DNA of 42,306 nucleotides from Lachnospiraceae bacterium (GCA_024403555.1 JAKSRP010000013.1:1-42306), one strand, 5' to 3'; shown: positions 1 through 8,913, counted from the first letter of the stretch. The notes: generated by a model from the sequence alone, not told the origin. Program-made: numbers and translations.

Positions 1-39
1 TCTCTATGATTATACACTCTCTGGGGCTATAATAGCAAT

Positions 40-83
40 TTCCTATAAATTAAAATAAGCCTCTGGGAGTTTCCCAGAGGCTT
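40..83 (-). terminator. Rho-independent terminator after the polA-to-PFL gene run
   Basis: A 12-bp perfect stem (57-68 with 72-83) and a 3-nt loop lie 20 nt beyond the stop codon of the UPF0210 gene. On the minus strand the stem is followed by a T-rich stretch (ATTTTAATTT). It closes the run polA-coaE-hydrolase-ACT-PFL. Positions 1-39 hold no gene that I can see. Confidence 0.85.
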
Positions 84-103
84 CAAATGTTAACAAATGT
101 TAA

Positions 104-1468
104 TTAATTTTTAAAACTGTGGATAGGCGCTGGAATTCTTCCGCCGCGATTCACAAATGCTTCGCAGGAGAATTCATTTACTGGCATAATTGGTGCATAA
201 CCAAGTAAACCACCAAATTCAACCATGTCTCCAACGTCTTTTCCGATTGCAGGAATTAATCTTACTGCGGTTGTTTTCTGGTTGATCATACCAAGAGCCA
301 TCTCATCGGCGATGATACCGGAAATAGTAGCTGCACTTGTTTTTCCAGGGATCGCAATCATATCAAGACCAACGGAACATACACAAGTCATTGCTTCTAG
401 TTTTTCTAAAGTTAATGCACCAGCATTTACCGCATCGATCATTCTCTGGTCTTCCGATACAGGAATGAATGCACCACTTAAACCACCTACATAAGAGGAA
501 GCCATTACGCCACCCTTCTTAACCTGATCGTTAAGGAGTGCAAGTGCTGCTGTTGTACCAGGTGCGCCGGCATATTCAAGACCGATTTCTTCTAAGATTT
601 CTCCAACGGAGTCACCAACTGCAGGAGTTGGAGCTAAAGATAAATCGACAATACCAAATGGAATGCCAAGTCTTTCAGATGCTTCTCTTGCAACTAACTG
701 ACCAACACGTGTAACCTTAAAGGCTGTCTTTTTGATTGTTTCACAAAGAATTTCAAAATTCTGTCCTCGAACCTGCTCTAAAGCACGTTTTACTACCCCT
801 GGACCGGATACACCTACGTTAATAATCTTATCTGCTTCTGTTACTCCGTGGAATGCACCTGCCATGAATGGGTTGTCGTCAGGAGCATTGGTAAATACTA
901 CTAACTTTGCACAGCCTAAAGAATCGTTGTCTTTTGTATATAACGCTGTTTCTTTGATGATTTCACCAAGTAATTTTACAGCATCCATATTGATTCCTGT
1001 TTTTGTAGAACCAACATTGATGGAAGAACATACGCGATCTGTCACTGCTAATGCTTCAGGAATGGAGCGGATTAAAAGTTCATCTGCTGGTGTCATTCCT
1101 TTGTTTACTAATGCGGAATAGCCACCGATAAAGTTTACTCCAACTTCCTTTGCAGCCTGATCAAGTACTTTTGCAATTTCTACAAAATCAGCGCTTGTTT
1201 TACATACAGAACCACCAACTAAAGCAATCGGTGTAATAGAGATACGTTTGTTTACGATTGGAATACCAAATTCTCTTTCAATGTCCTGCCCTGTTTTTAC
1301 AAGATCTTTTGCAGTTTCTGTGATTTTATTATAAATATTTGTTTTTACCTGTTCTAAAGTAGTTGCTCCGCAGTCAAGTAAGCTGATACCAAGAGTAATG
1401 GTTCTTACATCAAGGTTCATCTCGGAGATCATCTTATTTGTTTCGATTACTTCATTAATATTAATCAT
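104..1468 (-). CDS. PFL family protein (DUF711/UPF0210)
   Basis: A 454-residue protein with the full-length architecture of the UPF0210/DUF711 family, which is related to the pyruvate-formate-lyase fold. The family has no firmly established reaction as far as I know. The glycine-rich segments [12 protein letters not shown] and [12 protein letters not shown] and the C-terminal [15 protein letters not shown] are typical. No glycyl-radical motif is evident to me, so PFL activity should not be assumed. The start is preceded by GGAGG 10 nt upstream. It lies 18 nt downstream of an ACT-domain gene, a pairing seen widely in Firmicutes and suggesting the ACT protein is a regulatory partner. It is the last gene of the polA run and is followed by a strong terminator. 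Confidence 0.9.
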   Translation of the reverse strand: MININEVIETNKMISEMNLDVRTITLGISLLDCGATTLEQVKTNIYNKITETAKDLVKTGQDIEREFGIPIVNKRISITPIALVGGSVCKTSADFVEIAKVLDQAAKEVGVNFIGGYSALVNKGMTPADELLIRSIPEALAVTDRVCSSINVGSTKTGINMDAVKLLGEIIKETALYTKDNDSLGCAKLVVFTNAPDDNPFMAGAFHGVTEADKIINVGVSGPGVVKRALEQVRGQNFEILCETIKKTAFKVTRVGQLVAREASERLGIPFGIVDLSLAPTPAVGDSVGEILEEIGLEYAGAPGTTAALALLNDQVKKGGVMASSYVGGLSGAFIPVSEDQRMIDAVNAGALTLEKLEAMTCVCSVGLDMIAIPGKTSAATISGIIADEMALGMINQKTTAVRLIPAIGKDVGDMVEFGGLLGYAPIMPVNEFSCEAFVNRGGRIPAPIHSFKN

Positions 1469-1486
1469 AAATCTATGACCTCCAGA

Positions 1487-1759
1487 TTAAATTCTATGCA
1501 TGGAATTGAAGATATCTTCGTTCTGTGCACGAATAAGAACACCGATTTCTTCACCAATCTGACCTAATTCAGATGTAATATCGCCACTTGTTTTCTGAGA
1601 AGCGCTTGTATCAACGATCATCATCATGTTGAAATAACCGCCAACGATTGTCTGGGAAATATCTAAAATATTAATGCTGTTTTCTGCAAGGTAAGTACAA
1701 ACCTTTGCAATGATACCAACGCTGTCTTTACCTACTACTGTGATTACTGTTTTGCTCAT
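1487..1759 (-). CDS. ACT domain-containing protein (UPF0237)
   Basis: A 90-residue single ACT domain: the first ten residues, MSKTVITVVG, followed by KDSVGIIAKV, are the canonical first strand and ligand-binding loop of UPF0237/GcvR-like proteins. ACT domains typically bind amino acids and dimerise; the ligand here is unknown. A strong AGGAGG lies just upstream of the ATG. It sits between the YycJ-like hydrolase (12-nt gap) and the UPF0210 gene (18-nt gap), so the three are almost certainly co-transcribed. A small regulatory subunit for the neighbouring UPF0210 protein is the likeliest role, inferred from pairing alone. Confidence 0.88.
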   Translation of the reverse strand: MSKTVITVVGKDSVGIIAKVCTYLAENSINILDISQTIVGGYFNMMMIVDTSASQKTSGDITSELGQIGEEIGVLIRAQNEDIFNSMHRI

Positions 1760-1771
1760 ATTATCCTCCTG

Positions 1772-2569
1772 CTATACAATGGCCAGATTACTTACTTCAT
1801 CTCTTTTTGCCACTGCTAAATGTATCTGCTTCGCCTTTGGGTCAAAACCATGTTCGACCAGGCTTAATTTTACGGTCTCATATGCCAGTTCAGGAAAATT
1901 ATTCTCTTTGGACAAATGGCCCAAAAAGATATGCTTGGTATTGCCTGAAATGACATCACATAAAAATTCTCCGGAACGGTCATTGGATAAATGTCCGTGA
2001 TTTCCAAGAATTCTCTGTTTCAGATAATAAGGATACGGTCCTACTTCAAGCATCGCAATGTCATGATTCGCTTCCACAAATAAAATATCAGAGCCCTTTA
2101 CCTTTTCTACAATCCCTTTATGATAATTGCCTAGGTCCGTTGCTACGGATGCTTTCACGTCCCCTGCTTCTAAACAATAGCATACAGGATCAGCTGCATC
2201 ATGCCAGATGCTTGTCGGATCAATGGATAAATCACCGATTTTAAAAGGCTGGTCAGGCTTGATGATCTGCAATAAATCGGTATTGATCTTGCCAACACTT
2301 TTCGTGTTCAGGACTGCCTGAGCTGTTTTTTCGGTCATATATAAAGGCAGTTTATAGCGTCTTGCCATAACTCCTAGGCCTGCAATATGGTCGATATGTT
2401 CATGAGTGACCAAAATGCCATCAATTGCCTTTGGATCAACCTCTAAAGCCTTAAGTCCTGTTTCGATTCTTTTCCCACTGATGCCTGCATCAATTAAGAT
2501 ATTCGCTTTGTCACTGCCAACGTAGATACAGTTTCCACTGCTCCCACTGGCGATACTCGTAAGTTTCAT
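1772..2569 (-). CDS. MBL-fold metallohydrolase, YycJ/WalJ-like
   Basis: A 265-residue metallo-beta-lactamase-fold protein. The metal-binding motif THEHIDH is at residues 55-61 (H56, H58, D60, H61), and GHLSND and LGHLSKENN supply later histidines. The N terminus MKLTSIASGSSGNCIYV is typical of the YycJ/WalJ group, which are exonuclease-like hydrolases linked to DNA metabolism in Bacillus. The reading frame stays open upstream to 2632, but ATG 2569 is preceded by GGAAAG and aligns with the family N terminus, so I place the start there. It lies about 100 nt downstream of coaE and 12 nt upstream of the ACT gene. Confidence 0.88.
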   Translation of the reverse strand: MKLTSIASGSSGNCIYVGSDKANILIDAGISGKRIETGLKALEVDPKAIDGILVTHEHIDHIAGLGVMARRYKLPLYMTEKTAQAVLNTKSVGKINTDLLQIIKPDQPFKIGDLSIDPTSIWHDAADPVCYCLEAGDVKASVATDLGNYHKGIVEKVKGSDILFVEANHDIAMLEVGPYPYYLKQRILGNHGHLSNDRSGEFLCDVISGNTKHIFLGHLSKENNFPELAYETVKLSLVEHGFDPKAKQIHLAVAKRDEVSNLAIV

Positions 2570-2670
2570 TCTGTCTTTCCTTTTCTCCGTGTCGCGTACA
2601 AATGTTTCTCTCACAAATACCCGCTTGCACAACGACTAAATGCTATTATATCATAGCTTCCTATCATATG

Positions 2671-3258
2671 CTACCCAAAAACTTTACGAATTTGTGCCTC
2701 TGTTTCTTCAACCGTATAGGAATTATCAATAATAACATCCGCATGAGCACGAAATTCTTCTTCGGACAGCTGATTTTTCATAATAGAATCGGTCTGTTCA
2801 CGACTGTAACCACGTCCCTCGGCCAATCTTTCATATCTTTTTTCTTTATTTACATAGATATACCAGAGTTCATCATAGACATCTTCGTATCCGGTTTCAA
2901 TCAAAAGCGCTGCTTCTAAACAGATTGCAGAAGCTTTTCCTTCTTCTTTGATCTTTGCAATGCGTCTTTTTACTTCTTCTTTTACATTAGGATGCGTGAT
3001 TGCATTTAACTGATTTAACTTTTCTTCATCGGAAAATACAATTGCACCAAGCGCTTTACGATTAATGGTTTTATCTTCGTTTAAAATGCCTTCACCAAAG
3101 GCTTCTACAATACCGACATAACTTTTTTCACCCGGCTGCATCAAATCATGGGCTACCAAATCTGTCAGAATATTTTGTGTGTTAAATTTTTCTTCCATAA
3201 TGGAGAGGACCACGCTTTTGCCAGATCCAACTCCACCAGTAATTCCTAATACTTTCAT
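2671..3258 (-). CDS. coaE: Dephospho-CoA kinase
   Basis: This enzyme carries out the last step of coenzyme A synthesis: ATP-dependent 3'-phosphorylation of dephospho-CoA in the cytosol. The P-loop GVGSGKS is at residues 9-15, followed by the substrate-binding region (LVAHDLMQPG) and the helical lid (RLAEGRGYSREQTDSIMKNQLS). The length of 195 residues is normal. Two in-frame ATGs six bases apart (3264 and 3258) compete. AAGGA is 9 nt from the second but only 3 nt from the first, and the family begins MKVxGxTGG, so 3258 is preferred. It follows polA by about 12 nt; a polA-coaE pairing is common in Firmicutes. Confidence 0.95.
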   Translation of the reverse strand: MKVLGITGGVGSGKSVVLSIMEEKFNTQNILTDLVAHDLMQPGEKSYVGIVEAFGEGILNEDKTINRKALGAIVFSDEEKLNQLNAITHPNVKEEVKRRIAKIKEEGKASAICLEAALLIETGYEDVYDELWYIYVNKEKRYERLAEGRGYSREQTDSIMKNQLSEEEFRAHADVIIDNSYTVEETEAQIRKVFG

Positions 3259-3270
3259 CTTCATCTATCC

Positions 3271-5910
3271 TTATTTTGCATCATACCAGCTTTCCCCTGT
3301 GCTCATATCAATGACTAAAGGAATCGAAAGCTTTGCTGCATTCATCATTTCTTCTTCTAACATCTCTTTTACCTGATCGACTTCTTCTAATTTTGCTTCT
3401 ATTAAAAGCTCATCGTGAATCTGAAGAATTAATCTGGATTTCATATTTTCTTTCTTCATTCGCATGTTTACTCTAAGCATTGCAATTTTCATAATATCTG
3501 CAGCCGTTCCCTGAATTGGTGCATTCATTGCAACACGTTCCCCGAAGCTTCGAGTCATAAAATTACTTGATTTTAATTCAGGCACTGGTCTGATACGTCC
3601 AAACATCGTCTTTACACAGCCCTGTTCTTTGGCATCCTCTACAGCCTGATCAAGAAAGGCTTTGATTCCTGGATAAGTTGCAAAATATTTATTAATGTAT
3701 TCCTGCGCCTGTTTTCTAGGAATATTCAAATCCTGAGAAAGACCAAAGGCACTGATTCCATATACAATACCAAAGTTTACTGCCTTTGCATCTCTTCGCT
3801 GGTTGGATGTAACCTCTTCCATAGGCACCTCAAATACTTCCGATGCCGTAGAAGTATGAATATCTTTCTCATCATTAAATGCCTGAATTAAAGTCTCATC
3901 ACCAGACAAATGCGCAAGCACGCGAAGTTCAATCTGGCTATAATCTGCATCTACAAAGATATAACCCTCTTCCGGAACAAATACCTTTCGAATCGCACGA
4001 CCAAGCGGCATTCGAATCGGAATATTCTGAAGATTTGGATCTGCAGAGCTGATTCGTCCAGTTGCTGTAATTGTCTGATGGAATGTACCGTGGATGCGGT
4101 TATCCGCCTGAATATATGGATACAGACCATCCGCATAGGTGGATTTTAATTTTGCAAGATGACGATAATCTAAGATATTCTGGCAGATTGGATAATCCTT
4201 TGTCAGTTTTTCAAGAACATCCACACTCGTAGAATAACCGGTTTTTGTCTTCTTTCCACCTTTTAATCCCATCTTTTCAAATAAGATTACACCTAACTGT
4301 TTTGGAGAATTGATATTAAATACTTCTCCCGCTTCTTCATAAATTGCCTGTTCTAAGGCATCAATTTTATCTACTAATTGTTCTCCGTACTCCTTCAATG
4401 CATCCTTTTCTACTCGAATTCCTCGTTTTTGTAAGTCTGCAAGAGCAAATACGGTTGGTATCTCGATTTTTTCATAAAGCTCATTCATATCCTGTTTCGC
4501 TAACTGCTTCTTAAGTGCAGGAACTGATTTTGCTGCCACAATAGCATCATAACAAATACAGCGAACGGCCTTTTCTTCTTCTTTTTCTAATGCTTTTGAC
4601 CAGTTAAGCTTATCAAGAAGTTCTTTTTTTGAAGGAAGCATCACACCAAGATAGTCACGAGAAATATCTTCATAAAGATACGTATCCTTCAATGGATTTA
4701 AGAGATATGCTGCCACACGACAGTCAAATAAGGATTTCATCTCTTCCGTAAGATCTGCGTGGAATAACACTCTTTTTAAATCCAGAACAGCAATGCATCT
4801 GCCATCACGGTATAATCGGCTTATCTGATCTTCAAGGTAACCTGAAGTTAAGAATCCTTCGGCAGGAATAAATACAGCTTCCTCTTCTTTATAATAGAGA
4901 GAAATCCCTAAAAGTTCTCCCTCTTCTTCCATCAATCCAAGGCCGGTAATCTCTGCCTTAGCTGCTTCCTTAAAGATTTCATCAACTGCATTAAAATCAC
5001 TTTCTTTACGAAATGCAATATCAAATGCAACTGGCTCTTCCACCCCTTCAAATCGCTTCAGAACCGATTTAATTTCTAATTTCTTTAATAATGCATATCC
5101 TTCTGGAGTATAAATATCATTTAACACTGCATCTTTAAAGGAATAATCAAGTTCACAGTCTAATTTGATCGTTGCTAGCGTTTTGCTAAGCATCGCCTGT
5201 TCATAATATTCTCTTAAGTTATTTTGTGCACGTTTTGGTTTTACTTCATCAATATGCGCAAATGCATTCTCAATGGAATGAAATTCTACGATTAATTTCG
5301 TTGCAGTCTTTTCTCCAATTCCCGGAACTCCCGGAATATTATCTGCCGTATCGCCCTGAAGACCTTTGACATCAATAAACTCCTTCGGAGTTACCTGATA
5401 GGCTTCTAAAACATCCTTTGCATAATAATTTTCTACGGTTGTGCCGCCACGTTTTGTCTTTGGAATACGAATCTGTACATGTTCGGTCGCAAGCTGTAAT
5501 AAATCGCGATCCCCGGATACGATTGTCACTTCAAAGCCGGCTTCTTCTGCTTCCTTTGAGAGCGTGCCTAAAATATCATCTGCTTCATATCCTGCTCTTG
5601 TAATAACCGGAATGTTCATTGCCGCAAGAATCTCTTTCATTGTATCAACCTGTTCATGAAGCTCATCCGGCATCGGCTTTCTCGTGCCCTTATACTCTTC
5701 AAACATCTTATGACGGAAGGTTGGTGCCTTCAAGTCAAATGCTACTAACAGGTGGGTAGCATTTTCCTCTTCTAAAAATCGAAATACAATATTTAAAAAT
5801 CCAAGTACTGCACCGGTATGCTTTCCTTCACTGTTTGTAAGATCCGGCATGCCATAAAAAGCTCTATTTAAAATACTGTGTCCATCAATAAGAACTAATT
5901 TATTGCTCAT
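3271..5910 (-). CDS. polA: DNA polymerase I with inactivated proofreading domain
   Basis: An 879-residue family A polymerase. Residues 1 to about 290 are the 5'-3' exonuclease (YEADDILGTLS, VSGDRDLLQL, then the helix-hairpin-helix GLQGDTADNIPGVPGIGEKTA). The polymerase domain fills the C-terminal half: motif A DYSQIELR, motif B RRDAKAVNFGIVYG, motif C QIHDELLIE with HDE at 832-834. The intermediate 3'-5' exonuclease fold is present but its first catalytic motif reads AEITGLGLMEE where active enzymes have DTET, so proofreading is probably lost, as in Bacillus PolA. The start has a strong AAGGAGG 7 nt upstream. A terminator hairpin sits only about 25 nt before the ATG. It acts in Okazaki-fragment maturation and repair. 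Confidence 0.97.
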   Translation of the reverse strand: MSNKLVLIDGHSILNRAFYGMPDLTNSEGKHTGAVLGFLNIVFRFLEEENATHLLVAFDLKAPTFRHKMFEEYKGTRKPMPDELHEQVDTMKEILAAMNIPVITRAGYEADDILGTLSKEAEEAGFEVTIVSGDRDLLQLATEHVQIRIPKTKRGGTTVENYYAKDVLEAYQVTPKEFIDVKGLQGDTADNIPGVPGIGEKTATKLIVEFHSIENAFAHIDEVKPKRAQNNLREYYEQAMLSKTLATIKLDCELDYSFKDAVLNDIYTPEGYALLKKLEIKSVLKRFEGVEEPVAFDIAFRKESDFNAVDEIFKEAAKAEITGLGLMEEEGELLGISLYYKEEEAVFIPAEGFLTSGYLEDQISRLYRDGRCIAVLDLKRVLFHADLTEEMKSLFDCRVAAYLLNPLKDTYLYEDISRDYLGVMLPSKKELLDKLNWSKALEKEEEKAVRCICYDAIVAAKSVPALKKQLAKQDMNELYEKIEIPTVFALADLQKRGIRVEKDALKEYGEQLVDKIDALEQAIYEEAGEVFNINSPKQLGVILFEKMGLKGGKKTKTGYSTSVDVLEKLTKDYPICQNILDYRHLAKLKSTYADGLYPYIQADNRIHGTFHQTITATGRISSADPNLQNIPIRMPLGRAIRKVFVPEEGYIFVDADYSQIELRVLAHLSGDETLIQAFNDEKDIHTSTASEVFEVPMEEVTSNQRRDAKAVNFGIVYGISAFGLSQDLNIPRKQAQEYINKYFATYPGIKAFLDQAVEDAKEQGCVKTMFGRIRPVPELKSSNFMTRSFGERVAMNAPIQGTAADIMKIAMLRVNMRMKKENMKSRLILQIHDELLIEAKLEEVDQVKEMLEEEMMNAAKLSIPLVIDMSTGESWYDAK

Positions 5911-5934
5911 AGGAATTCCTCCTTATATATTTAC

Positions 5935-5963
5935 AAAAGGGCTTTCCTCTAGAAAGCCCTTTT
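5935..5963 (-). terminator. Terminator hairpin between the zinc-finger gene and polA
   Basis: A perfect 12-bp stem (5935-5946 with 5952-5963), a 5-nt loop and T-tracts built into both ends (the arms are A4/T4 terminated), so it can work in both directions. It follows the LCP-lipoprotein-zinc-finger operon by 18 nt and lies 25 nt before the polA start codon. No separate polA promoter fits in that space, so polA is either expressed by read-through or from a promoter further upstream. Confidence 0.8.
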
Positions 5964-5981
5964 CTTCATCGTTGCTATTGA

Positions 5982-6359
5982 TCAAACTATGCTTAACAGA
6001 CTATACAAATTCATCTGATATTCATAGATATGAAATAATCCATATAAAATGCCAACAAAAATGATCAGCAAAACAACCATCATGATGAAATGGTCTGCCA
6101 CCTGTCTTGTCTTTTTTCTGCCATGTACATCTTTCATGTCCTGATGTCTTTTCTGCTCAAAGCTTTCCGGAAAATTATAGATTGTAATTTCATCCGATTC
6201 CATCTGCCTGATTCCTTCAGAAAGAGTATAGAATAATTCTACTTCTTCTAAGCATCTGGGACAATTCTTGATATGTCGTAAAACTTCATCAAGTTCTTCG
6301 TCATCTAGCTGATTATTCACATATGAAATTATCTTGGTGTCAAGTTCTAAACAGTCCAT
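5982..6359 (-). CDS. Zinc-finger (zf-HC2-like) single-pass membrane protein, anti-sigma-like
   Basis: A 125-residue protein. The N-terminal 45 residues carry Cys3 and H-x3-C-x2-C (HIKNCPRC), the signature of the zinc-binding anti-sigma domain that captures ECF sigma factors. A linker leads to one strongly hydrophobic helix (about residues 90-112) and a short outer tail, i.e. cytosolic N terminus and membrane anchor. No ECF sigma gene is next to it, unlike classical pairs. The ATG lies 2 nt after the stop of the upstream lipoprotein gene, so translation is probably coupled. It is last in the LCP operon. The zinc-finger fold is clear; the anti-sigma role is inferred and the partner unknown. Confidence 0.7.
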   Translation of the reverse strand: MDCLELDTKIISYVNNQLDDEELDEVLRHIKNCPRCLEEVELFYTLSEGIRQMESDEITIYNFPESFEQKRHQDMKDVHGRKKTRQVADHFIMMVVLLIIFVGILYGLFHIYEYQMNLYSLLSIV

Positions 6360-6361
6360 TC

Positions 6362-7087
6362 CTAATACCCAACGTAACCGAAGAAATATTTTTTCTGATA
6401 GTCCATTCTTCCATCCTTCTTCGTATAGCCGGAAACAAGAAGAATCTTCTCCTCAAAGCTATAAGAATAAGAATAGCGATAATTGTCATCTTCCGGATTA
6501 TCTTCACTCCATTCGAGATGTTTGCTGTTTCTTTCGTAAGTGCACTCTTTATAAGCTTTTACATTCTCTTTTTTATCAGTGTCTGTATATGCACCAATAT
6601 GAACGTTACCATCTTCATCAATCGTTGTTCTTACATGAAGAATAGTATCACTATTTAACACAGATCCAAAGTAACCAAAATTCAAATCAAATTTGTCTTC
6701 TTTTACACGTTTTGTCTCTGCTTTCGCTTTGATTGTAAAATGCATCTTCTGATATGTTTTACAGCGATTTTTTAATTTATCACAATTGATCAGATCAGCA
6801 TCCTTATTCACCTTTTTCAGTTTTTTATAAGCTTTCTTAAGTTTCCCCTGACTCATAAGCTCTACTGCATCATAATAATTGCCGATACCTTCTGCTTTGA
6901 TTTTCGCATCTTTATAATCGCCAAGCTTTTCATAAAGCGCTAGTGCACTCTTATAATCCCCTTCCTGAAAAGCTGCTTCTGCTTCGGCATATTTTTCCTG
7001 TGGTACAACCACTTTCATATAATATCCGTAGCAGCCTGCAATTACAGCAAGTAAAATTACTGCAAATGCTGCAAGAATCTTTTTCAT
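6362..7087 (-). CDS. Putative lipoprotein with a TPR-like helical N-terminal region, unknown function
   Basis: A 241-residue protein. The first 20 residues are a hydrophobic signal ending in a lipobox-like IAGC, so Cys19 may be lipidated; an uncleaved membrane anchor is the alternative. Residues 30-105 hold short helical repeats (YAEAEAAFQEGDYKSALALY, then DAVELMSQGKLKKAYKKLKK) resembling tetratricopeptide units. Residues 115-241 look like a beta-rich extracellular domain with many Lys, Asp and Tyr; I recognise no catalytic motif. It lies 17 nt downstream of the LCP gene and 2 nt upstream of the zinc-finger gene, implying one cell-envelope operon. I do not know its function. Confidence 0.65.
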   Translation of the reverse strand: MKKILAAFAVILLAVIAGCYGYYMKVVVPQEKYAEAEAAFQEGDYKSALALYEKLGDYKDAKIKAEGIGNYYDAVELMSQGKLKKAYKKLKKVNKDADLINCDKLKNRCKTYQKMHFTIKAKAETKRVKEDKFDLNFGYFGSVLNSDTILHVRTTIDEDGNVHIGAYTDTDKKENVKAYKECTYERNSKHLEWSEDNPEDDNYRYSYSYSFEEKILLVSGYTKKDGRMDYQKKYFFGYVGY

Positions 7088-7104
7088 ATTGTCTTACTCC
7101 TCAT

Positions 7105-8610
7105 CTACTTATCCGCTTTTTTGCTGGAATTGATTACCTGATCAATACGTTCCTTAACCGCTTCTCTTTCTCCATCTGCAGGAATGAAATAACGTTTGTA
7201 CATACCTCTTACCGGGTCAGTCGCAAATTCAATTTCCCCTTCCATGGAATTTGATTCGATTCGGTCATTTACAATATCCGGAATAAGCTCTGCAGTTGTA
7301 TTAAATACATCCTTAAAGTTTTTCTTTGGAACATTCGTCACAAAGTTTGTAGAGATACTGTCAAGAATGTCTAATGCATGGTTATAGGTTGGTTCCTGTG
7401 CAAATTTTCTGAAAATACCTTTTACTAAATTTAAGTGGTTGATGGAACGAGACTGTGCATTATCCGGTAACATCTTACGGGCACGGGCAAATGCTAAGCC
7501 TTCTTCCCCATTTACATAATTATATCCCTGATTAAATTCTTTTATTTGGCCGCCTTCATCATAGTTTACATTACTAATATCAACAGCAAAGTCATAATCA
7601 GACCAGACATTTACACCGCCTAATTCATCAATTACGGTTGTTAAGCCGGCAAAGTTTAATTTTGCATAATAGTTAATATCAATATCAAAATACTGTTCAA
7701 GAGAATCAATGGATGCCTGAACGCCACCCCACCATGCACTGTAGGATAATTTACTTTCTACGTCTTTATTTGGAATATATACTTTTAAGTCTCGTGGAAT
7801 CACCTGCATACAAGCCTGATTTGTAACTGGATTAATGGTAAGTAAGATGTTACAGTCCCCACGACCGGTAGCAAAGATTTTTCCTTCGTTCATCTTATCA
7901 GTATCATTACCGGAGGAAGCATCTACACCCTGAATATAAATCGTATAAGTTTCATTCTTTACATCAACAGTTTTCGTCTGAATATCTTCTAATGGATATT
8001 CCTTAGAAAGAAGAATCTTAAATTCATTGTCAACATCCACTTCATGTTCATCTAATTTTGCAAGCATCATTGGTGTAAGATAAATCAGCTCACTTCTGCC
8101 TTCTGTTAAAGAAACATAAGCAGACATTGCGCTCTTACAAGGTTTACTCTTCTTTACTGCTTTGTCGTAATCATTTAACAATTCGGAAGATCTCTGATAA
8201 GCGGTATCATCCTTAGCCATATATGCAAGCTTGTATTCATCAAATGCATCTTCTGCTGTAATTTTACTGTCTTTTAAGCAGGCAATGGATACAGTTTCTA
8301 CTTCTTTTTGTGCGTCCTTTGTAATCTGATTTGTCACATTATTAAGCTTAGAAACACTAACCGTACCAAATCCTAAGCACACGATTAATAACAAAGATAC
8401 AATCACACTAAGCTTTGGTGTTTTAAAATGCATCAGCCAGGTAATCATTGCTAAAACTACCGCAACTACAATACCAATTAAGAAAAACTTAGGTGGAAGA
8501 AATGTCTTTGCCATAATAATACTAATCGCTTCTAAAACAAGAATGATCAGCCACATAATTAATGTAATTTTTCCTAAAAGAGATTTCTTTAAATACTCTG
8601 TATACTTCAT
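7105..8610 (-). CDS. LCP (LytR-CpsA-Psr) family cell-wall glycopolymer ligase
   Basis: A 501-residue membrane protein. The first 105 residues hold about three hydrophobic helices, more than the single anchor of most LCP proteins. The LCP domain shows GDCNILLTINP, VIPRDLKVYIP, ELGGVNV and the arginine-rich FARARKMLPDNAQSR. LCP enzymes attach teichoic-acid-like or capsular polymers from a polyprenyl pyrophosphate carrier to peptidoglycan on the outer face. The frame remains open to 8676, but ATG 8610 with GGAG about 9 nt upstream fits a membrane-protein N terminus (MKYTEYLKKS), so I start there. A good promoter lies at 8648-8676. The glf and sugar-transferase genes in this window would fit polymer synthesis. 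Confidence 0.9.
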   Translation of the reverse strand: MKYTEYLKKSLLGKITLIMWLIILVLEAISIIMAKTFLPPKFFLIGIVVAVVLAMITWLMHFKTPKLSVIVSLLLIVCLGFGTVSVSKLNNVTNQITKDAQKEVETVSIACLKDSKITAEDAFDEYKLAYMAKDDTAYQRSSELLNDYDKAVKKSKPCKSAMSAYVSLTEGRSELIYLTPMMLAKLDEHEVDVDNEFKILLSKEYPLEDIQTKTVDVKNETYTIYIQGVDASSGNDTDKMNEGKIFATGRGDCNILLTINPVTNQACMQVIPRDLKVYIPNKDVESKLSYSAWWGGVQASIDSLEQYFDIDINYYAKLNFAGLTTVIDELGGVNVWSDYDFAVDISNVNYDEGGQIKEFNQGYNYVNGEEGLAFARARKMLPDNAQSRSINHLNLVKGIFRKFAQEPTYNHALDILDSISTNFVTNVPKKNFKDVFNTTAELIPDIVNDRIESNSMEGEIEFATDPVRGMYKRYFIPADGEREAVKERIDQVINSSKKADK

Positions 8611-8647
8611 AATATAACTCCTTTTCCTAAAAAATCTATACCTATCT

Positions 8648-8676
8648 ATTTTAACACTATCCCTTATAATAATCAA
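8648..8676 (-). promoter_or_regulatory. Sigma-A-type promoter for the LCP operon
   Basis: TTGATT (8671-8676), a 17-nt spacer, then TAAAAT (8648-8653) on the minus strand. It sits 38 nt upstream of the LCP start codon, back to back with the tRNA-Leu promoter. Confidence 0.7.
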
Positions 8677-8733
8677 TTTGCTTGCATCGAATTCTATTAT
8701 TATATTCGTTTATTAGCGAGAGCAAAGTGGATA

Positions 8734-8763
8734 TTGACATAATTTCCTTCATTATGTTAAAAT
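8734..8763 (+). promoter_or_regulatory. Sigma-A-type promoter for tRNA-Leu
   Basis: A consensus TTGACA (8734-8739), an 18-nt spacer and TAAAAT (8758-8763) lie 14 nt before the first base of the tRNA. Confidence 0.75.
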
Positions 8764-8777
8764 AATATAGTTGATAA

Positions 8778-8860
8778 GCCGTAGTGGCGGAATTGGCAGA
8801 CGCAGCAGACTCAAAATCTGCCGGGCTTTGCTCGTGCCGGTTCGAGTCCGGCCTACGGCA
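8778..8860 (+). tRNA. tRNA-Leu (anticodon CAA)
   Basis: An 83-nt class II tRNA. The acceptor stem GCCGTAG (8778-8784) pairs with CTACGGC (8853-8859), with discriminator A8860. The anticodon stem GCAGA/TCTGC encloses loop CTCAAAA, placing anticodon CAA at 8812-8814 (reads UUG). A long variable arm precedes the T arm GCCGG-TTCGAGT-CCGGC (8836-8852). The 3' CCA is not encoded. It is a single-gene transcription unit with its own promoter and terminator. Confidence 0.97.
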
Positions 8861-8870
8861 TAAAACGTAA

Positions 8871-8901
8871 AAAAGAAGGTGAACATTCACCTTCTTTTTT
8901 T
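8871..8901. terminator. Bidirectional terminator between tRNA-Leu and glf
   Basis: GAAGGTGAA (8875-8883) pairs with TTCACCTTC (8886-8894), followed by seven T on the plus strand and preceded by a run of A that becomes a T-tract on the minus strand. It can end both the convergent tRNA-Leu transcript and the glf operon. Confidence 0.9.
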
Positions 8902-8913
8902 GTTTACTTCTCT

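Noticed and set aside
225-1121. Two plus-strand frames within the UPF0210 gene
   Set aside because: Shadow frames of a well-conserved gene, without translation signals.
8657-8890. A 77-codon minus-strand frame across the tRNA-Leu gene
   Set aside because: It is antisense to the tRNA; its RRPDSNRHEQSPADFESAAS stretch is a typical spurious peptide read from a tRNA. No ribosome binding site.
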